Source of the DNA: Spiroplasma diminutum CUAS-1 | Lineage (GTDB): Bacteria; Bacillota_I; Bacilli_A; Mycoplasmatales; Mycoplasmataceae | NCBI RefSeq assembly: GCF_000439455.1 | Contig: NC_021833.1 | Coordinates: 434,001 to 498,000 of the forward strand | Direction: 5' to 3' | Length of the DNA stretch: 64,000 bases | Shown: positions 23,013 to 33,541 of the stretch, in pieces | Layout: each line of letters opens with the position of its first letter | Position numbering within the stretch: position 1 is the stretch's first letter | Notes under the pieces: generated by a model | Seen by the model: only the letters and a program-made list of their open reading frames with translations | What the model was told of the DNA's origin: nothing | The model's database searches: none | Program-made: the position numbers and the translations under genes

Positions 23013-23828
23013 AAATTGATTACTATTTTTGTAAATTTGACTAATTAACTCTATTTTTCCACGTAATTCTTCGCTAATCATAATTCCTTTATTAAATATA
23101 ACTATTTTAGAACGTTCATTTATATTTTGGACATTAAGTCCTTCCATTTCTTCTTCATCAATTTCTTGACCGATTATATTTCCAAAGTAATGCTCAATAA
23201 TTTCACTAGCTTCTCTTTTTTTCTCAAAATCAGGGTCATTTTCAACTATTTTCATTTCTTCTTTATAAAAATCACTTTGTTTTGGATTTTCTATATTTCA
23301 TTTTTTTAATTTTTCTAAGGTTTTTTCAAGATTTGACTCTAAAATATATTGCAAATCTTCATATTCAATTTCATTAATTAAAGTTTCTTCTCCAAGTTTA
23401 TTTAAAAGTGATTCTAATATTTTTAATGATTTATCTAAGTTTTTTGTAATATTGTTTATTTGCATTTTCATAATTAGTTCAGTAATTTTTTCTTGAATAT
23501 TATTTGGGTTTTTTTCAATTGTTTCTAATAATTCTAATTGTGCTGCATCTCCAGCACTTATTAAATCATCTTTATTTTTAATTTTTAAACTATATTTTGA
23601 AATAAAGTTTTTAATTTCATTATATTGTTTGATATTTTCAATATCAATTTTAACTTTATTTAAAATATATGAAGTTACATTAATATCAGGGGTAAAGTCT
23701 CCAAATCCTTGATCATTATCTTCTAAAAAACCGTTTCTGAAACTATCAATTTTTTCATTTATAAATTTTTTAAATCAATTTACAGAGATTTCATCAATAT
23801 AGTTTTTAAAATTGTTTATATTTTCCAT
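22995..23828 (-). CDS. Acidic cytoplasmic protein, unknown
   Basis: A 277-residue Glu/Asn/Lys-rich protein, mostly alpha-helical. It has no signal or membrane segment. The ribosome site AGGTGA sits 7 bases before the ATG. TGA codons encode Trp in NWFKKFINEK and KKWNIENP. It is divergent from the exonuclease-like gene at 23919, with about 90 bases between for both promoters. No family is recognised. Confidence 0.78.
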
Positions 23829-23918
23829 ATATTTTCACCTTTATAAATATAATATCTTATATTAGCCAAATTTTGAATTTAAAAATATGATATTATCATT
23901 GTAAAAGTAGGTAATAAT

Positions 23919-24854
23919 ATGAAAAGAAATTCAATACAAATTATTGATGAGGGCTTCTTTTTACTGAATGAAAATCAAAACTTTAGATTTGATAAAGAAG
24001 CTTCTAAAAAAATAATTGAAAATATACAATTTCCAATTATTGTTTTGGACACTGAATTTTTTAATCATTCTCATGATAATGGGGAAAATGATAAAAAGCT
24101 TTACAGTGAAGATAATAAGGATTTAGTTTATGTTATTCAATATTCATTTGCAAAATCTTTAAAAGAAATTTCTAACAGAGATAATAAAAAAGCAATAAAA
24201 TCAATTACTATTAAAAGAAACTTTAATGATAAAACATATAATTTCTTTGATCAATATTCAAAAATGATAATTTCATTTTTAAATATGTGTAGAAATAAAG
24301 AAATAAGAACTATTGTTTGTGCTGGTGCAAGTAATGATATTAAAATTATTAATAAATGAATAAATGATAATAAAAAATTATTTGCTAGAAAAACATTAAA
24401 AATGGCATTTTATAACAAAGATACAAAAGAATTAAATGCAAACTATTTTGATATATATGATATTTTAGAAAAAACTTTCTCTTTTTCAAATACTAATAAA
24501 AATGGAGAAGAATTTTGAAAAAGAGAAAATCTTCCTACAGGAAAACAAAGTGATGAAATGATTGCATTGACAAGTACAAAGAAATTTTTTGATTGATTTG
24601 AAGATATAAATCAAAATATATTTAAAGATGAAAAAGAGGATATTTATACTATGTGTTGTAGCGCATATTCTTTCTTTTCTAAATCTATAAATAAAAAAAT
24701 TGAATATGAAGAATATAAGGCAAAAAACAATAATATAAAGAGAGTAATCGATCATTGTTATAATGATGTTTTAAAAGTTTTAGAATTTTTATCTTTTGTT
24801 TATGAATTTACCAATATTGCTTATTCAAAAAACAGTTATATTAAAAAATATTAG
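23919..24854 (+). CDS. DEDD-type exonuclease-like protein
   Basis: A 311-residue protein with the motif order of the DnaQ/DEDD 3'-5' exonuclease fold. Motif I is IVLDTEF (Asp44, Glu46), motif II is GASNDIKII (Asp140), and motif III is DHCYNDVLKVL (His279 and Asp283, one residue closer than the usual HxxxxD). Long inserts lie between motifs. Four TGA codons are Trp. These are the metal-binding positions of RNases and DNA-proofreading enzymes such as the KapD/ERI group. The substrate (RNA or DNA) is unknown. Family assignment is by motif only. Confidence 0.65.
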
Positions 24855-24882
24855 TTAATAAAATTGATATAATTTTATTAAC
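24854..24882. repeat. 12-bp inverted repeat overlapping a -10 box
   Basis: GTTAATAAAATT / AATTTTATTAAC flank TGATAT. TATAAT (24868-24873) spans loop and right arm, 26 bases before yqeG. There is no T tract, so an operator or weak terminator are both possible. Confidence 0.55.
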
Positions 24883-24898
24883 AGTAGGGGGTTAAAAA

Positions 24899-25483
24899 AT
24901 GGCTGATAAAAAAAAGGGTAATTTTCTTTTACTAAACTATTTTAAACCTTCAATTTATCTAGAAAGCTATGAGAAAATAAACTTAGCTTCTCTAAAGAAT
25001 AGTGGTATTAAACTTGTAATGTGTGATATGGACAATACATTAATAGGTTGAAACGAAAGAATTCCTTCACCAGATGTAATAAACTTTGTTAAAAACGTTT
25101 ATTCTCAAAACATGGAGTTTGTTCTTTTCTCAAATAATATTAGAAGTAGAGTTGAAAATTTTGCAAAAAAAGCAGGTATTACTAACTACTTTTGAGATTG
25201 TAAAAAACCTCTTTTGGGTAAAATGAAAATAGTTAAAAAATTATTCAAATATAAAGAAGAAGAAATGATATTAATTGGTGATCAATTTGTAACAGATGTT
25301 CTTGTTGCAAATAGAGCTCATATTAAAAGTATTTTAGTTTCACCATTAAGTAGAAATAAACAAGAAAGTAAAACTGTACAGTTTTTAGAAAAACATATTT
25401 CAAAAAGACTTTCGCAAGAAAATATCCTTCATGAAGGATTTTATAACGAAGGAGAAATAGGGGGCAATTATGAAATTCTCTAA
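24899..25483 (+). CDS. yqeG: YqeG-family HAD phosphatase
   Basis: A 194-residue HAD-superfamily phosphatase of the YqeG (HAD IIIA) type. Motif I is CDMDNTLIGW (nucleophile DxD), motif II is FSNN, and the motif III/IV region is LLGKMKI...LIGDQFVTDVLVANR. The exact substrate is not known. In Firmicutes the gene precedes the ribosome-assembly GTPase gene yqeH, as here, where the reading frames overlap by 14 bases. ATG 24899 follows GTAGGGGG. Two TGA codons are Trp. Confidence 0.9.
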
Positions 25484-26768
25484 TAATGATAAAATTGATG
25501 AAATCGAAAAGCAATTAGAAGAACTTGAAGATAAAGCTTTAAAAATTAATGCACAAAGTGAAGAAGTTATAAAAGTAAAACAAAAAAGTAAAGTAACTTT
25601 AACTGAAGCAAGACCTGGTATTGGAAATACTACAAACTTTAATTCAAGCGGTCCTAAGAAATGTATTGGTTGTGGAAAAGAACTTCAAACAGAAGATGAC
25701 AAACTTCCAGGATTTAGTTTAAATATTGAAAAACAAGATTTATGTTTAAGATGTTTTAAAATTAAATATTACAATAAACTTGTTGAGCAAGAAATAAATG
25801 ATCAAGACTTTATAAAAATCATTGATGATATAAATAAAACTGATGAAAAAATAAGATATTACTATGTTGTAGATATTTTTGACTTACCTGGAAGTAGATT
25901 GACATGATTAGAGCAATTAATTTCAAAAAAAGAAGTTGTTATTCTAGTTAATAAAATAGATCTATTTCCAAAAGCTGTTAAGAAAACAAAAATATTTAAC
26001 TACGTTAAAAAATTCTTTGAAGATTCACCAATAAATGGATCAAAAATAATCTTAACTTCATCAATTAAACAAGATTATGTATTTGCTTTAGTAAATGAAT
26101 TAAAATCAGTTCAATATGATCAATATATTGTTGGTATTTCAAATGCTGGAAAATCAAGTTTAATAAATGCGTGTTTAAAAGCAAATCAACAAATTCCAAG
26201 TATTGTAACTTCAAAATATGTAAATACAACACTAGATAAGATAAAAATTAATTTTACAGAAAAGAATTTTGTATATGATACACCAGGACTTGTAAAACAT
26301 AATCATATTGCAATAGCTACAGCACCAAGTTATTGAGATTTCTTTTTCTTCCAAAAAGAAATTAAACAAGTTACTTATCAATTAAATCAAGGTCAATCAA
26401 TTTTTTATGGTGGTCTTGCATGATTTACTTTTGAAAATGGACAAGCATTTAATGAAAAGAATGGAAAAGAAACAAAAACTAATTTTCATTTTTATATAAA
26501 TAAACAATTACCACTACATAGAACAAAAGCAATAAATGCACAAAGATATTTCAAAAAAAATCGTCATAATTTATCTCCAAGATTATTAGATAAAGATTGT
26601 GAATTTGAAACATTAGTTTTTAATTATACTAATGAAAGAAAAGTTGATATTCATATTTCTGGATTGGGTTGAATTAATTTTAAATCATATCCTGACATGA
26701 AATTATCAATTACAGTTCCAAAAACAGAATATGGAATTAAAGTAACTGAATTAGATGCATTAATTTAA
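25470..26768 (+). CDS. yqeH: Circularly permuted ribosome-assembly GTPase YqeH
   Basis: A GTPase needed for 30S subunit assembly. It has 432 residues. A coiled N-terminal extension (1-50) is followed by a zinc finger (CIGCG...CLRCF, about 66-95). Permuted G motifs come next, with G4 NKID (about 163) before G1 GISNAGKSS and G3 DTPG. The C-terminal RNA-binding-like domain ends VTELDALI. The start lies within yqeG, behind GGGGG. TGA codons are Trp. The gene runs into A-rich decamer repeats that form its terminator. Confidence 0.93.
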
Positions 26769-26770
26769 AA

Positions 26771-26829
26771 AGTAAAAAAAGTAAAAAAAAGTAAAAAAAA
26801 GTAAAAAAAAGTACTTTTTTTTTTTTTTT
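26771..26829 (+). repeat. Tandem GTAAAAAAAA decamers and T15 tract
   Basis: Three exact GTAAAAAAAA units (26781-26810) and one 9-base partial unit precede GTAC and T15 (26815-26829). AAAAAAAAGTACTTTTTTTT is a perfect palindrome and serves as the yqeH terminator. The tract ends 28 bases before the GH85 lipoprotein ATG, inside its promoter. Confidence 0.88.
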
Positions 26830-26857
26830 GTGTAAAAATACTTGTGAGGGGAATAAA

Positions 26858-29407
26858 ATGAAAAAAATAGTATTTGCGTTGTTAGCAATAACAACAACAA
26901 TGCCTTTTTTGTTATATACTGTTTCTTGTGGAAGTGACAGTTTAAATTATGGAACTGATTTATCAAAAATTAGTGACTATAAATGAAGTAAAGAAGAACC
27001 ATATTTTAATAGCTATAACAAATCGGCAATTAATGCTTCTAGTGTCGAAGAAGCAATTAGTTTAAAAATTAAAAATGAGTCTAAGTTTTTAGACTACAAA
27101 AATTTTAATACTGGTTTTAAAACATCAAATGAAGTTCTAAAACAGTCACCAACAGGTGTTCCATTAAACACTAAATTTTTACCAAATGGTAATAGAAAAA
27201 GAGATGTAATGGAAGTTAAAAGAAATGAAAGATTTGATAAAATAAACAGTATTTTAGATTGAACTTATCAATCTGATCTTGATGCAAAATACAATAAATC
27301 AAGAATAGAATTACAAAAAACTGAAAAAGTAGCTTCAAAATGAGTAAGCACTCAAGATGAAAAAATTAAAGAAATGAATATGTCAACTATTATTCCAGGT
27401 ACTTCATTGGAAAATACCATAGTTGGAAATAAAAGAACATATGCAAGAAGCTTTAATAACTATCAATATAACGATATTATGGTTGCTTGAGCTGGAGCTG
27501 CAGATGAAGGTATTATTGTTCCACCTGGAAAAAATGAAGTTGAAAAAGCACATATAAATGGAACAAAAATACTTGGAAATATATTTTTAGATGGTTATCA
27601 TGGACTTAAAAAGGAAATGTTAGACCAATTCTTGAAGAAGGATTCAAATGGAAATTATTTAATTGTTGATATATTAATCAACATAGCAGTTGATTTAGGA
27701 TTTGATGGATGATTTTGAAATAATGAACCAAATGGATATTTTGAAGATGGTTATATTTTAAGATATAAAGTTTCAACAGAAATAATGAAACAATTTAGAG
27801 AAAAAGTAAAAGCTTCAACTGATGAAAAAGTTAAAAACTTAATATTATTTTCTTATAAAAATAATGGTAGTTTAGAACAAGATACAACAGGTAAAACAGC
27901 AAGTCAAGAATCTGAAGAATTACAAAAAAATAGTGATTATTTTTTAAGTGATTTTGGAATTACTCCAAATAAATCAGTTGACTATTTAGAAAAAAATAAA
28001 AATATCGATCCTTTCACTATTTACAATATGTATAATGCATCAGGATGAATTGGTGGAAATATCTTTTACAATCAAGATAGACTTGGTGGAAGAGAATTAA
28101 AAGATTTAGTTTATAAACACTATGATGAAAATGGAAAAGAATATATTGATGTAACAAAAGAAAGATCAGATAAAAATTTAAATAAATGAACTTATAAAAG
28201 TAATGATCAAAATGAATTAAAAAATTCACTTGCAATATTTGCATCACAAGTTGCAGATGATCTTGCAAGACAAGATATGGATAAAATTAAAATTGAAAAT
28301 CAAGATACATTAGACATTGATACTTATGGAATGACTAAACAAAATTATTATGATGATTTAATATATACAGGAAGAAACAGACAACTTTCAGAAAATGATG
28401 AAGGTTCAGTTTCATATGACGAAAAAACTTTTGAAAATAAAAGTTATGGAGTTGGAAATTTAGTTCAAGAAAAAACAGTATTGATTGATGATAATAAATC
28501 TTTCTTTACAAATTTTTCAACAGGAAATGGATCTAAATTTGCTTCTTTAAATACATCAGAAAATGGAGTAGAAAGAATTGTTGAAACTAATTATCCATGA
28601 AGTAATTCAAATATAGCTGATGTTCAACCAACATATAAATGAATGATTACAAAAGCTAATGAAGATAATCAAGTTGTTGATAGTAAAAACATAACTGGAT
28701 TTTATGATTATTTAGATCCTTATTTAAAAGGTAATTCAATTGCACTAGGTTCTGGTGTAAAAAATGATGGTGAGATTATTGATGCTAAATTTGAAAATGG
28801 CTCAGAATATAATTGAATGATTATGGGAAGTAACTATAAAAAAACAAAAAATTTAGATGTTTCATTTGTTTATAAATCAACAGGTATTGAAGAACCTAAA
28901 ATAATTTATGAAGAAATTAATGGTGGTTCGACAACAATTAAAAAAGCTGTAAGTAATTATTCTGTTAAAGAACTTGACAATGGTTGAAAAGAAATAAATG
29001 GAACAATAAATTCTGAAGGAACTGTTGGAAAAATTGGATTAAATTTTACTGCAAATTCAGGTTCAGGAAAAATAAATGTTGGTCAATTATCTATAGATAA
29101 TAACTCTATAAAAAATACTTTTGATGATTTAACAAATATTAAAGCAGAATCTGAATTAGTAATTAATAGAGAGAATGGTTTTAAAAACTATAGATTAAAT
29201 TTTGATTCTTTATTTAAAGAAAAAGATATTTATTCATATTATGAAGTTTATTATAAAAAAAATAATGAACTTTTTAGAGTTGGAGAAACAAATTCAGATA
29301 ATTACTATATTAAAAATATCCCAGTAGATGTAAAACAATTTCATATTAAATTACAAAATAATGCTACTGGTGAAATAAAATGAATTAAATTGGAAGTCGG
29401 GGAATAG
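26858..29407 (+). CDS. GH85 endo-beta-N-acetylglucosaminidase lipoprotein
   Basis: A surface-anchored 849-residue enzyme that should cut the GlcNAc-GlcNAc core of N-linked glycans. The signal ends TVSC (Cys24). The GH85 catalytic domain spans about 90-420. It has AWAGAADEGIIVPP, then a segment of the form NGTKILGNIFLDGY, and DLGFDGWFWNNEP, where Asn288 and Glu290 match the family's assisting Asn and acid Glu. The C-terminal half (about 560-849) looks like beta-sandwich carbohydrate-binding or Fn3-type domains. Many TGA codons are Trp. It is followed 4 bases later by an ABC transporter. nagA, nagB-type and ROK kinase genes elsewhere in the window could use the released sugar. Confidence 0.92.
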
Positions 29408-29411
29408 AAAG

Positions 29412-30104
29412 ATGTTGGAAATAAAAAATTTATCAAAAAGTTTTGGTAAAAACAAAATTTTAAATGATATAAATCTGCAAGTTAAAAGCGGAGAGTGTAT
29501 TGGGATTTTAGGATCAAATGGTGCTGGAAAAACAACATTAATGGAATTAATTGTTGGACAAATTAAACCATCAAATGGAGAAATTTTAATTGATGGAGAA
29601 AAAAATACTTACAGAAAAGTTGGAATTCAATTTCAAGAGGGAATGTGACCAATGGGTGTAAGTTCAAAAATTCTTGTTAAGTTCTTTAAAAATAATTGAT
29701 TTAAAGAAACTGATGAAGATACTAAAAAATTACTTGAAATATTTGAAATTGAAGAATTATTAAAAAAAGATTTAAATAATTTGAGTGGGGGTCAAAAGCA
29801 AAGAGTCAATTGTTTCTTAGCTGTTATAAATAATCCTCAATATATCTTTTTAGATGAAATGATTTCAGGATTAGATTTAAAAATGCAATTAAAATTGATA
29901 ACATATTTTAAAAATCTAAAAGAACAAGGTAAAACAATAGTTTTAATTTCTCATAATACTGAAGAAGTTGAAGAATTATGTGATAGAGTTGTAATTTTAA
30001 ATAATGGTCAAATATTCTTAGATGAATCAACAAAAGAAATTGTTAAAAAATATGGAAGTATTAGAAAAATGTTAATAGAATATTACAAAAATCATGCAGA
30101 ATAG
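29412..30104 (+). CDS. ABC transporter ATP-binding protein
   Basis: A 230-residue ATPase. Walker A is GSNGAGKTT (about 35-43), the Q-loop is in VGIQFQEGMW, the signature is LSGGQKQR, Walker B is YIFLDEMIS, and the H-loop is LISHN. The D-loop region MISGLD departs from the usual PTxGLD. It is the drug/lipid-exporter (CcmA-like) type with a single permease partner, whose ATG overlaps this gene's end by 11 bases. Being 4 bases after the GH85 gene, it is in the same operon. The cargo is unknown. Confidence 0.92.
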
Positions 30105-30945
30105 TTTTATTAAATTTAATAAAAACTTCCTTAACAATTTTCTTTTAGTTTCAAGTTCTGTTTTAAGAAATTTTAGAACTTATGTATATTTATTTTTTAT
30201 ACCAATATTTATATTAGCTATATTTTCATGATTCAATGGAGGAATAAACAGTCATTATAAACCTACAAAATTATTCTTATTTATGATGATCCCAACTTAT
30301 GCAGTTGTATTTCTTGTAAACATTTCAATATCAGAGTGAAAAAACTCAGTATTTTTGAAAAGAATACATAGTGCTGGAATATCAAAAACAGAATTTTTAT
30401 TAAGTATATGAGCCTTTAATTTTTTAGCAGGTATTGTTGCTTTTATAATAGGTATTTGTACATTAGAAATTCTAGGATTACTATATTTAAAACCAATAGA
30501 AGAAAGTATTTCAGCAACACTTAATTCGATTAAATTTACTGAATGAATTGGTATTTTATATGCTATAAGTTTAAATATATTGATTTCAATTGCTATTGGA
30601 ACAATTATTAGTGGTCTTATTAAAAGTGTTGCTTTATCTCAAAGTTTAACTATATTAATAGTTGCCTTTTGTATAGTGTTTTCAGATAATTTATTACCAA
30701 TTGATCTAATGGCAATAAATAAGGGAATAGTTATATTTAGTTATTTTATTCCACAAAAACACTCAGTTTGAATTGGACTTATAAGTTCTTCTGCAAATAA
30801 CTTAAATTGAATTATGGAAAATGCAGATAGAAAAATAGTTAGTTTTAATTATAATCTAACTTTAGTAAGTTTTACTGGTTTACTATATGTAGTTTTATTA
30901 TCAATTGGAGCATATTTCTCATTTGGATGAAATAATAAAAAATAA
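30094..30945 (+). CDS. ABC transporter permease (ABC-2 type)
   Basis: A 283-residue protein with six predicted membrane segments, the first at about residues 30-50 and the last at about 255-275. A large extracytoplasmic loop lies between the first two (GGINSHYKPTK). This pattern fits ABC-2 export permeases. It pairs with the ATPase gene it overlaps. Eight TGA codons encode Trp. Operon position behind a secreted glycosidase suggests export or surface maintenance rather than sugar uptake, but this is inference. Confidence 0.87.
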
Positions 30946-31025
30946 CCTACTTTCTTGAAAAAAGTGTATTATAATATTTAAAAAGCAGTATATTAATAAT
31001 TGATTTTTTCAGGGAGGACAAATAG

Positions 31026-31988
31026 ATGAAATTAGTTTTAGCTATTGAAATTGGTGTTACATCTTCAAAAGTTGGATTAGTAAATCAATATGGAGATTTA
31101 CAAGCTAAATTTGCAGTTGATCATGATTTAACTAGACTTATACCAAATCTTTTTGAAAAAATAATAGATGGTTTAGAAGCAATTGGAATAAATTATGAAG
31201 AAGAAGTTGAAAAAATAGGTATTGCAATTGGTGGTTATGTTGATCACATGCTTGGAATAATAAGATATTCAGCTAATTTAAATTTAACTAATTATCATTT
31301 AAAAGAAGTTGCTGAAGAATTATTTAAAAAACCAATTTTTGTAATAAATGATGCTAATGCAAGTGCATTAGGTGAATTTTGAACAGGAGTTGCAAAACAA
31401 TATGATTCAATCATTTTCTATTACGTTGATAATGGAATTGGTGGAGCTGTAATTACTGAAGGTAAACTAGCACCAGGAGCAAGAGGATTTGCTGGTGAAT
31501 TTGGTCATGGTGGTGGAGTTTTTCAAAAGAATTACCCATGTTCTTGTGGTTTAACAGGGTGTGTTGAACCAATGTCTTCAATTCTTGGAATTGCAAACCA
31601 TTTTAAAGTAACTTTTAAAAATAAAAAAAATCATTCTGCTGCACATTTCTTTAAAAATGTAGAAGATATAACTTTTAAAGAAATACTTGAAATATATGAA
31701 GAAAACAATCAACCTGAAGAAATAACTGTTTTATTACAAGAAGCACTTGATCCGCTTATAATGCATATGGCAACAATGATAAATGCATTGGATCCAGAAG
31801 CTATAATATTGGCTGGTGGATTAACACAGTTAGATGAAAAATTAATTGAAATTATTCAATCAAGTATTAAAAAATATATGATTGATATGTTTGCAGAAGA
31901 ATTAACTATCGAAATAGCTGAATTAGGAAATGATTCAACTATGATTGGTAGTGCTTATTATGCTTTAAATGATTGAAAAATATTCTAA
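31026..31988 (+). CDS. ROK-family sugar kinase
   Basis: A 320-residue kinase of the ROK group (glucokinase, ManNAc kinase, fructokinase). The zinc site is complete: GHGGGVFQKNYPCSCGLTGC has the His and three Cys of the family. The catalytic Asp is in NDANASALGEFW. The phosphate-1 loop reads IEIGVTSSKVG, where most members have DIGGTxxK, so the usual Asp is Glu and the second Gly is Val. It may phosphorylate glucose, GlcNAc or ManNAc. Its place after the GH85 operon suits an amino sugar. The start is behind AGGGAGGA. Confidence 0.88.
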
Positions 31989-32019
31989 TTTTCAATCATT
32001 TTTTTATGGAGAATAAAAT

Positions 32020-32214
32020 ATGGAAAAACTTTTGAAAAGAATTAATGAACTTGCACATATTGCAAAACAAAGAGAATTAACTCATGAAGAATTAGAAGAA
32101 AGAGCTAAATTAAGAGAAAAGTATATTAAATTATTTAGAGCAGGATTAGAACAACAATTAGAAAATACAAAATTTATTGATGAAAATGGAAATGAAATAA
32201 AAAGGAAAAAATAG
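32020..32214 (+). CDS. DUF896 (YnzC-like) small protein
   Basis: A 64-residue helical protein. MEKLLKRINELAHIAKQREL followed by TEEE-like LTHEELEERAKLREKYIK is the DUF896 pattern (B. subtilis YnzC/YneE group), a two-helix hairpin of unknown function. The C-terminal FRAGLEQQLENTKFIDENG is also conserved. The ribosome site ATGGAGAAT is close to the ATG. It may be co-transcribed with the ROK kinase (31-base gap). A long hairpin overlaps its stop. Confidence 0.9.
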   Translation: MEKLLKRINELAHIAKQRELTHEELEERAKLREKYIKLFRAGLEQQLENTKFIDENGNEIKRKK

Positions 32215-32241
32215 CTCTATGAATTATTTTTTCCTTTTTAT
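32200..32241 (+). terminator. Terminator after the DUF896 gene
   Basis: AAAAGGAAAAAATA / TATTTTTTCCTTTT, a 14-bp stem with T tract. Confidence 0.85.
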
Positions 32242-32285
32242 TTAATTAATTTCTATAAAATGTTTTATTTATCTAAAAAGTATTT

Positions 32286-32312
32286 TATAATATGTATGAC
32301 TGTGCTAGTCAT
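32286..32312 (+). promoter_or_regulatory. -10 box and 5'UTR hairpin of the spiralin-type gene
   Basis: TATAAT at 32286-32291 is followed by ATGACT/AGTCAT (32296-32312), a hairpin at the expected 5' end of the mRNA just before AAGGGGA. A 5'-terminal hairpin can stabilise an abundant mRNA. Confidence 0.55.
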
Positions 32313-32328
32313 AAGGGGAAAATAAGAA

Positions 32329-33438
32329 ATGAAGAAATTATTAGGATTGTTAGCGTCAAGTGGTATGCTAGCATCAACAAGTGGAACTGCTGTTTCATGT
32401 TTTGGCACAACAGATAATTCAGTTGAACTTTCAACTGTTATTAAAAAAACTGATTTAGGAAAATTAGATAATGCAAATGAAGCTACTGTAAAAGAGGCTT
32501 TAAAAAAACAAAATAGTAATTTAAATATTAATGCAATCAAAATAGAAATTACAAAGAAACCAACACAAAGTGGAGAAGTAATTAATTACAACGTTAAAGT
32601 TACTTCTAGTAATACAAAAATTTATAAAGGTGAAGTTGATGGAATAACTTTTAATGTAGATAAAATACCTGCTGAAGATTTATCATCAGTTATTAATGTA
32701 AAAGATTTAGGAACATTAGATAATGCAGATAAAGATACTGTAATAAATGCTTTACAAGTACAAAATCCAACTTTAAACCTTGATTACATTGATATTGATA
32801 TAAAACAAACTAGAGAAGTTATAACAACAAATTATTCAGCAACTGTTAAGTCAACAAATAATGATTTTTATACAGGAACTGCTGAAATTACTTTTAATGT
32901 AAAAACAGGATCTGCTGAAAATTTATCATCTGTAATTAATGTAAAAAATTTAGGAACATTAGATAATGCAGATGAAGCTACTGTAAGAAGTGCTTTACAA
33001 GCACAAAATCCAACTTTAAAACTTGATTACATTGATATTGTTATAAAACAAACTAGAGAAGTTATAACAACAAATTATTCAGCAACTGTTACTTCAAACA
33101 ATGAAAATTTTTACACAGAAACTGCTGAAATTACTTTTAATGTTGAAACTATAGTTCCAGATGAATTAAGTTCTGTTATTACAAAAACAGTTTTAACAAT
33201 TACCGAAATTAAATCAGCAAATGATTATTTAACTGACGTTATTGCTGCTAATGCTGGATTAAATAAAGACGAGGTTACTGTTGAATTAACTACAGAACCT
33301 GTTAAAGGTGAACCAGGAAATCAGGAAACTGAAACACCAGAAATTCCTGCAGTAAATGGTGTATTAAAAATTACTGCAAAAGCTGATTCTACACTTTATA
33401 CAGGATCAGTTGAAATTGCTTTAAACTGAGCAGCTTAA
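32329..33438 (+). CDS. Spiralin-repeat surface lipoprotein
   Basis: A 369-residue lipoprotein with lipobox AVSC (Cys24). The mature part has four repeats starting near residues 34, 118, 199 and 280. Each begins LSxVI, followed by a helix and two to four strands, and ends in an ITFNV-like strand. Repeats 2 and 3 are nearly identical. Spiralin, the main membrane lipoprotein of Spiroplasma citri, has this kind of repeat and a similar signal. It has no enzymatic motif and is probably an abundant surface antigen or host-glycan ligand. It ends in WAA after a TGA codon. Confidence 0.85.
32680..33165 (+). repeat. Two 243-bp tandem repeats inside the spiralin-type gene
   Basis: Units at 32680-32922 and 32923-33165 share long identical DNA runs and keep frame. 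They are the least diverged of four protein repeats, so they probably arose by recent duplication or gene conversion. Confidence 0.85.
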
Positions 33439-33465
33439 TAAGAAACCAATAATAAATATTTAAAC

Positions 33466-33497
33466 AAAAAATCTTACTATTAAGGTTTTTTTTATTT
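33466..33497 (+). terminator. Terminator after the spiralin-type gene
   Basis: AAAAATCTTA / TAAGGTTTTT stem with a G-U pair and T tract. Confidence 0.7.
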
Positions 33498-33541
33498 TTT
33501 ATATATAATTAAGTTGATTAAAAGTGAGGTTCAAACAAAAA

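Noticed and set aside
23127-23309. Plus-strand Phe-rich ORFs opposite AT-rich genes
   Set aside because: They are antisense shadows of Lys/Glu-rich genes, with no ribosome sites.
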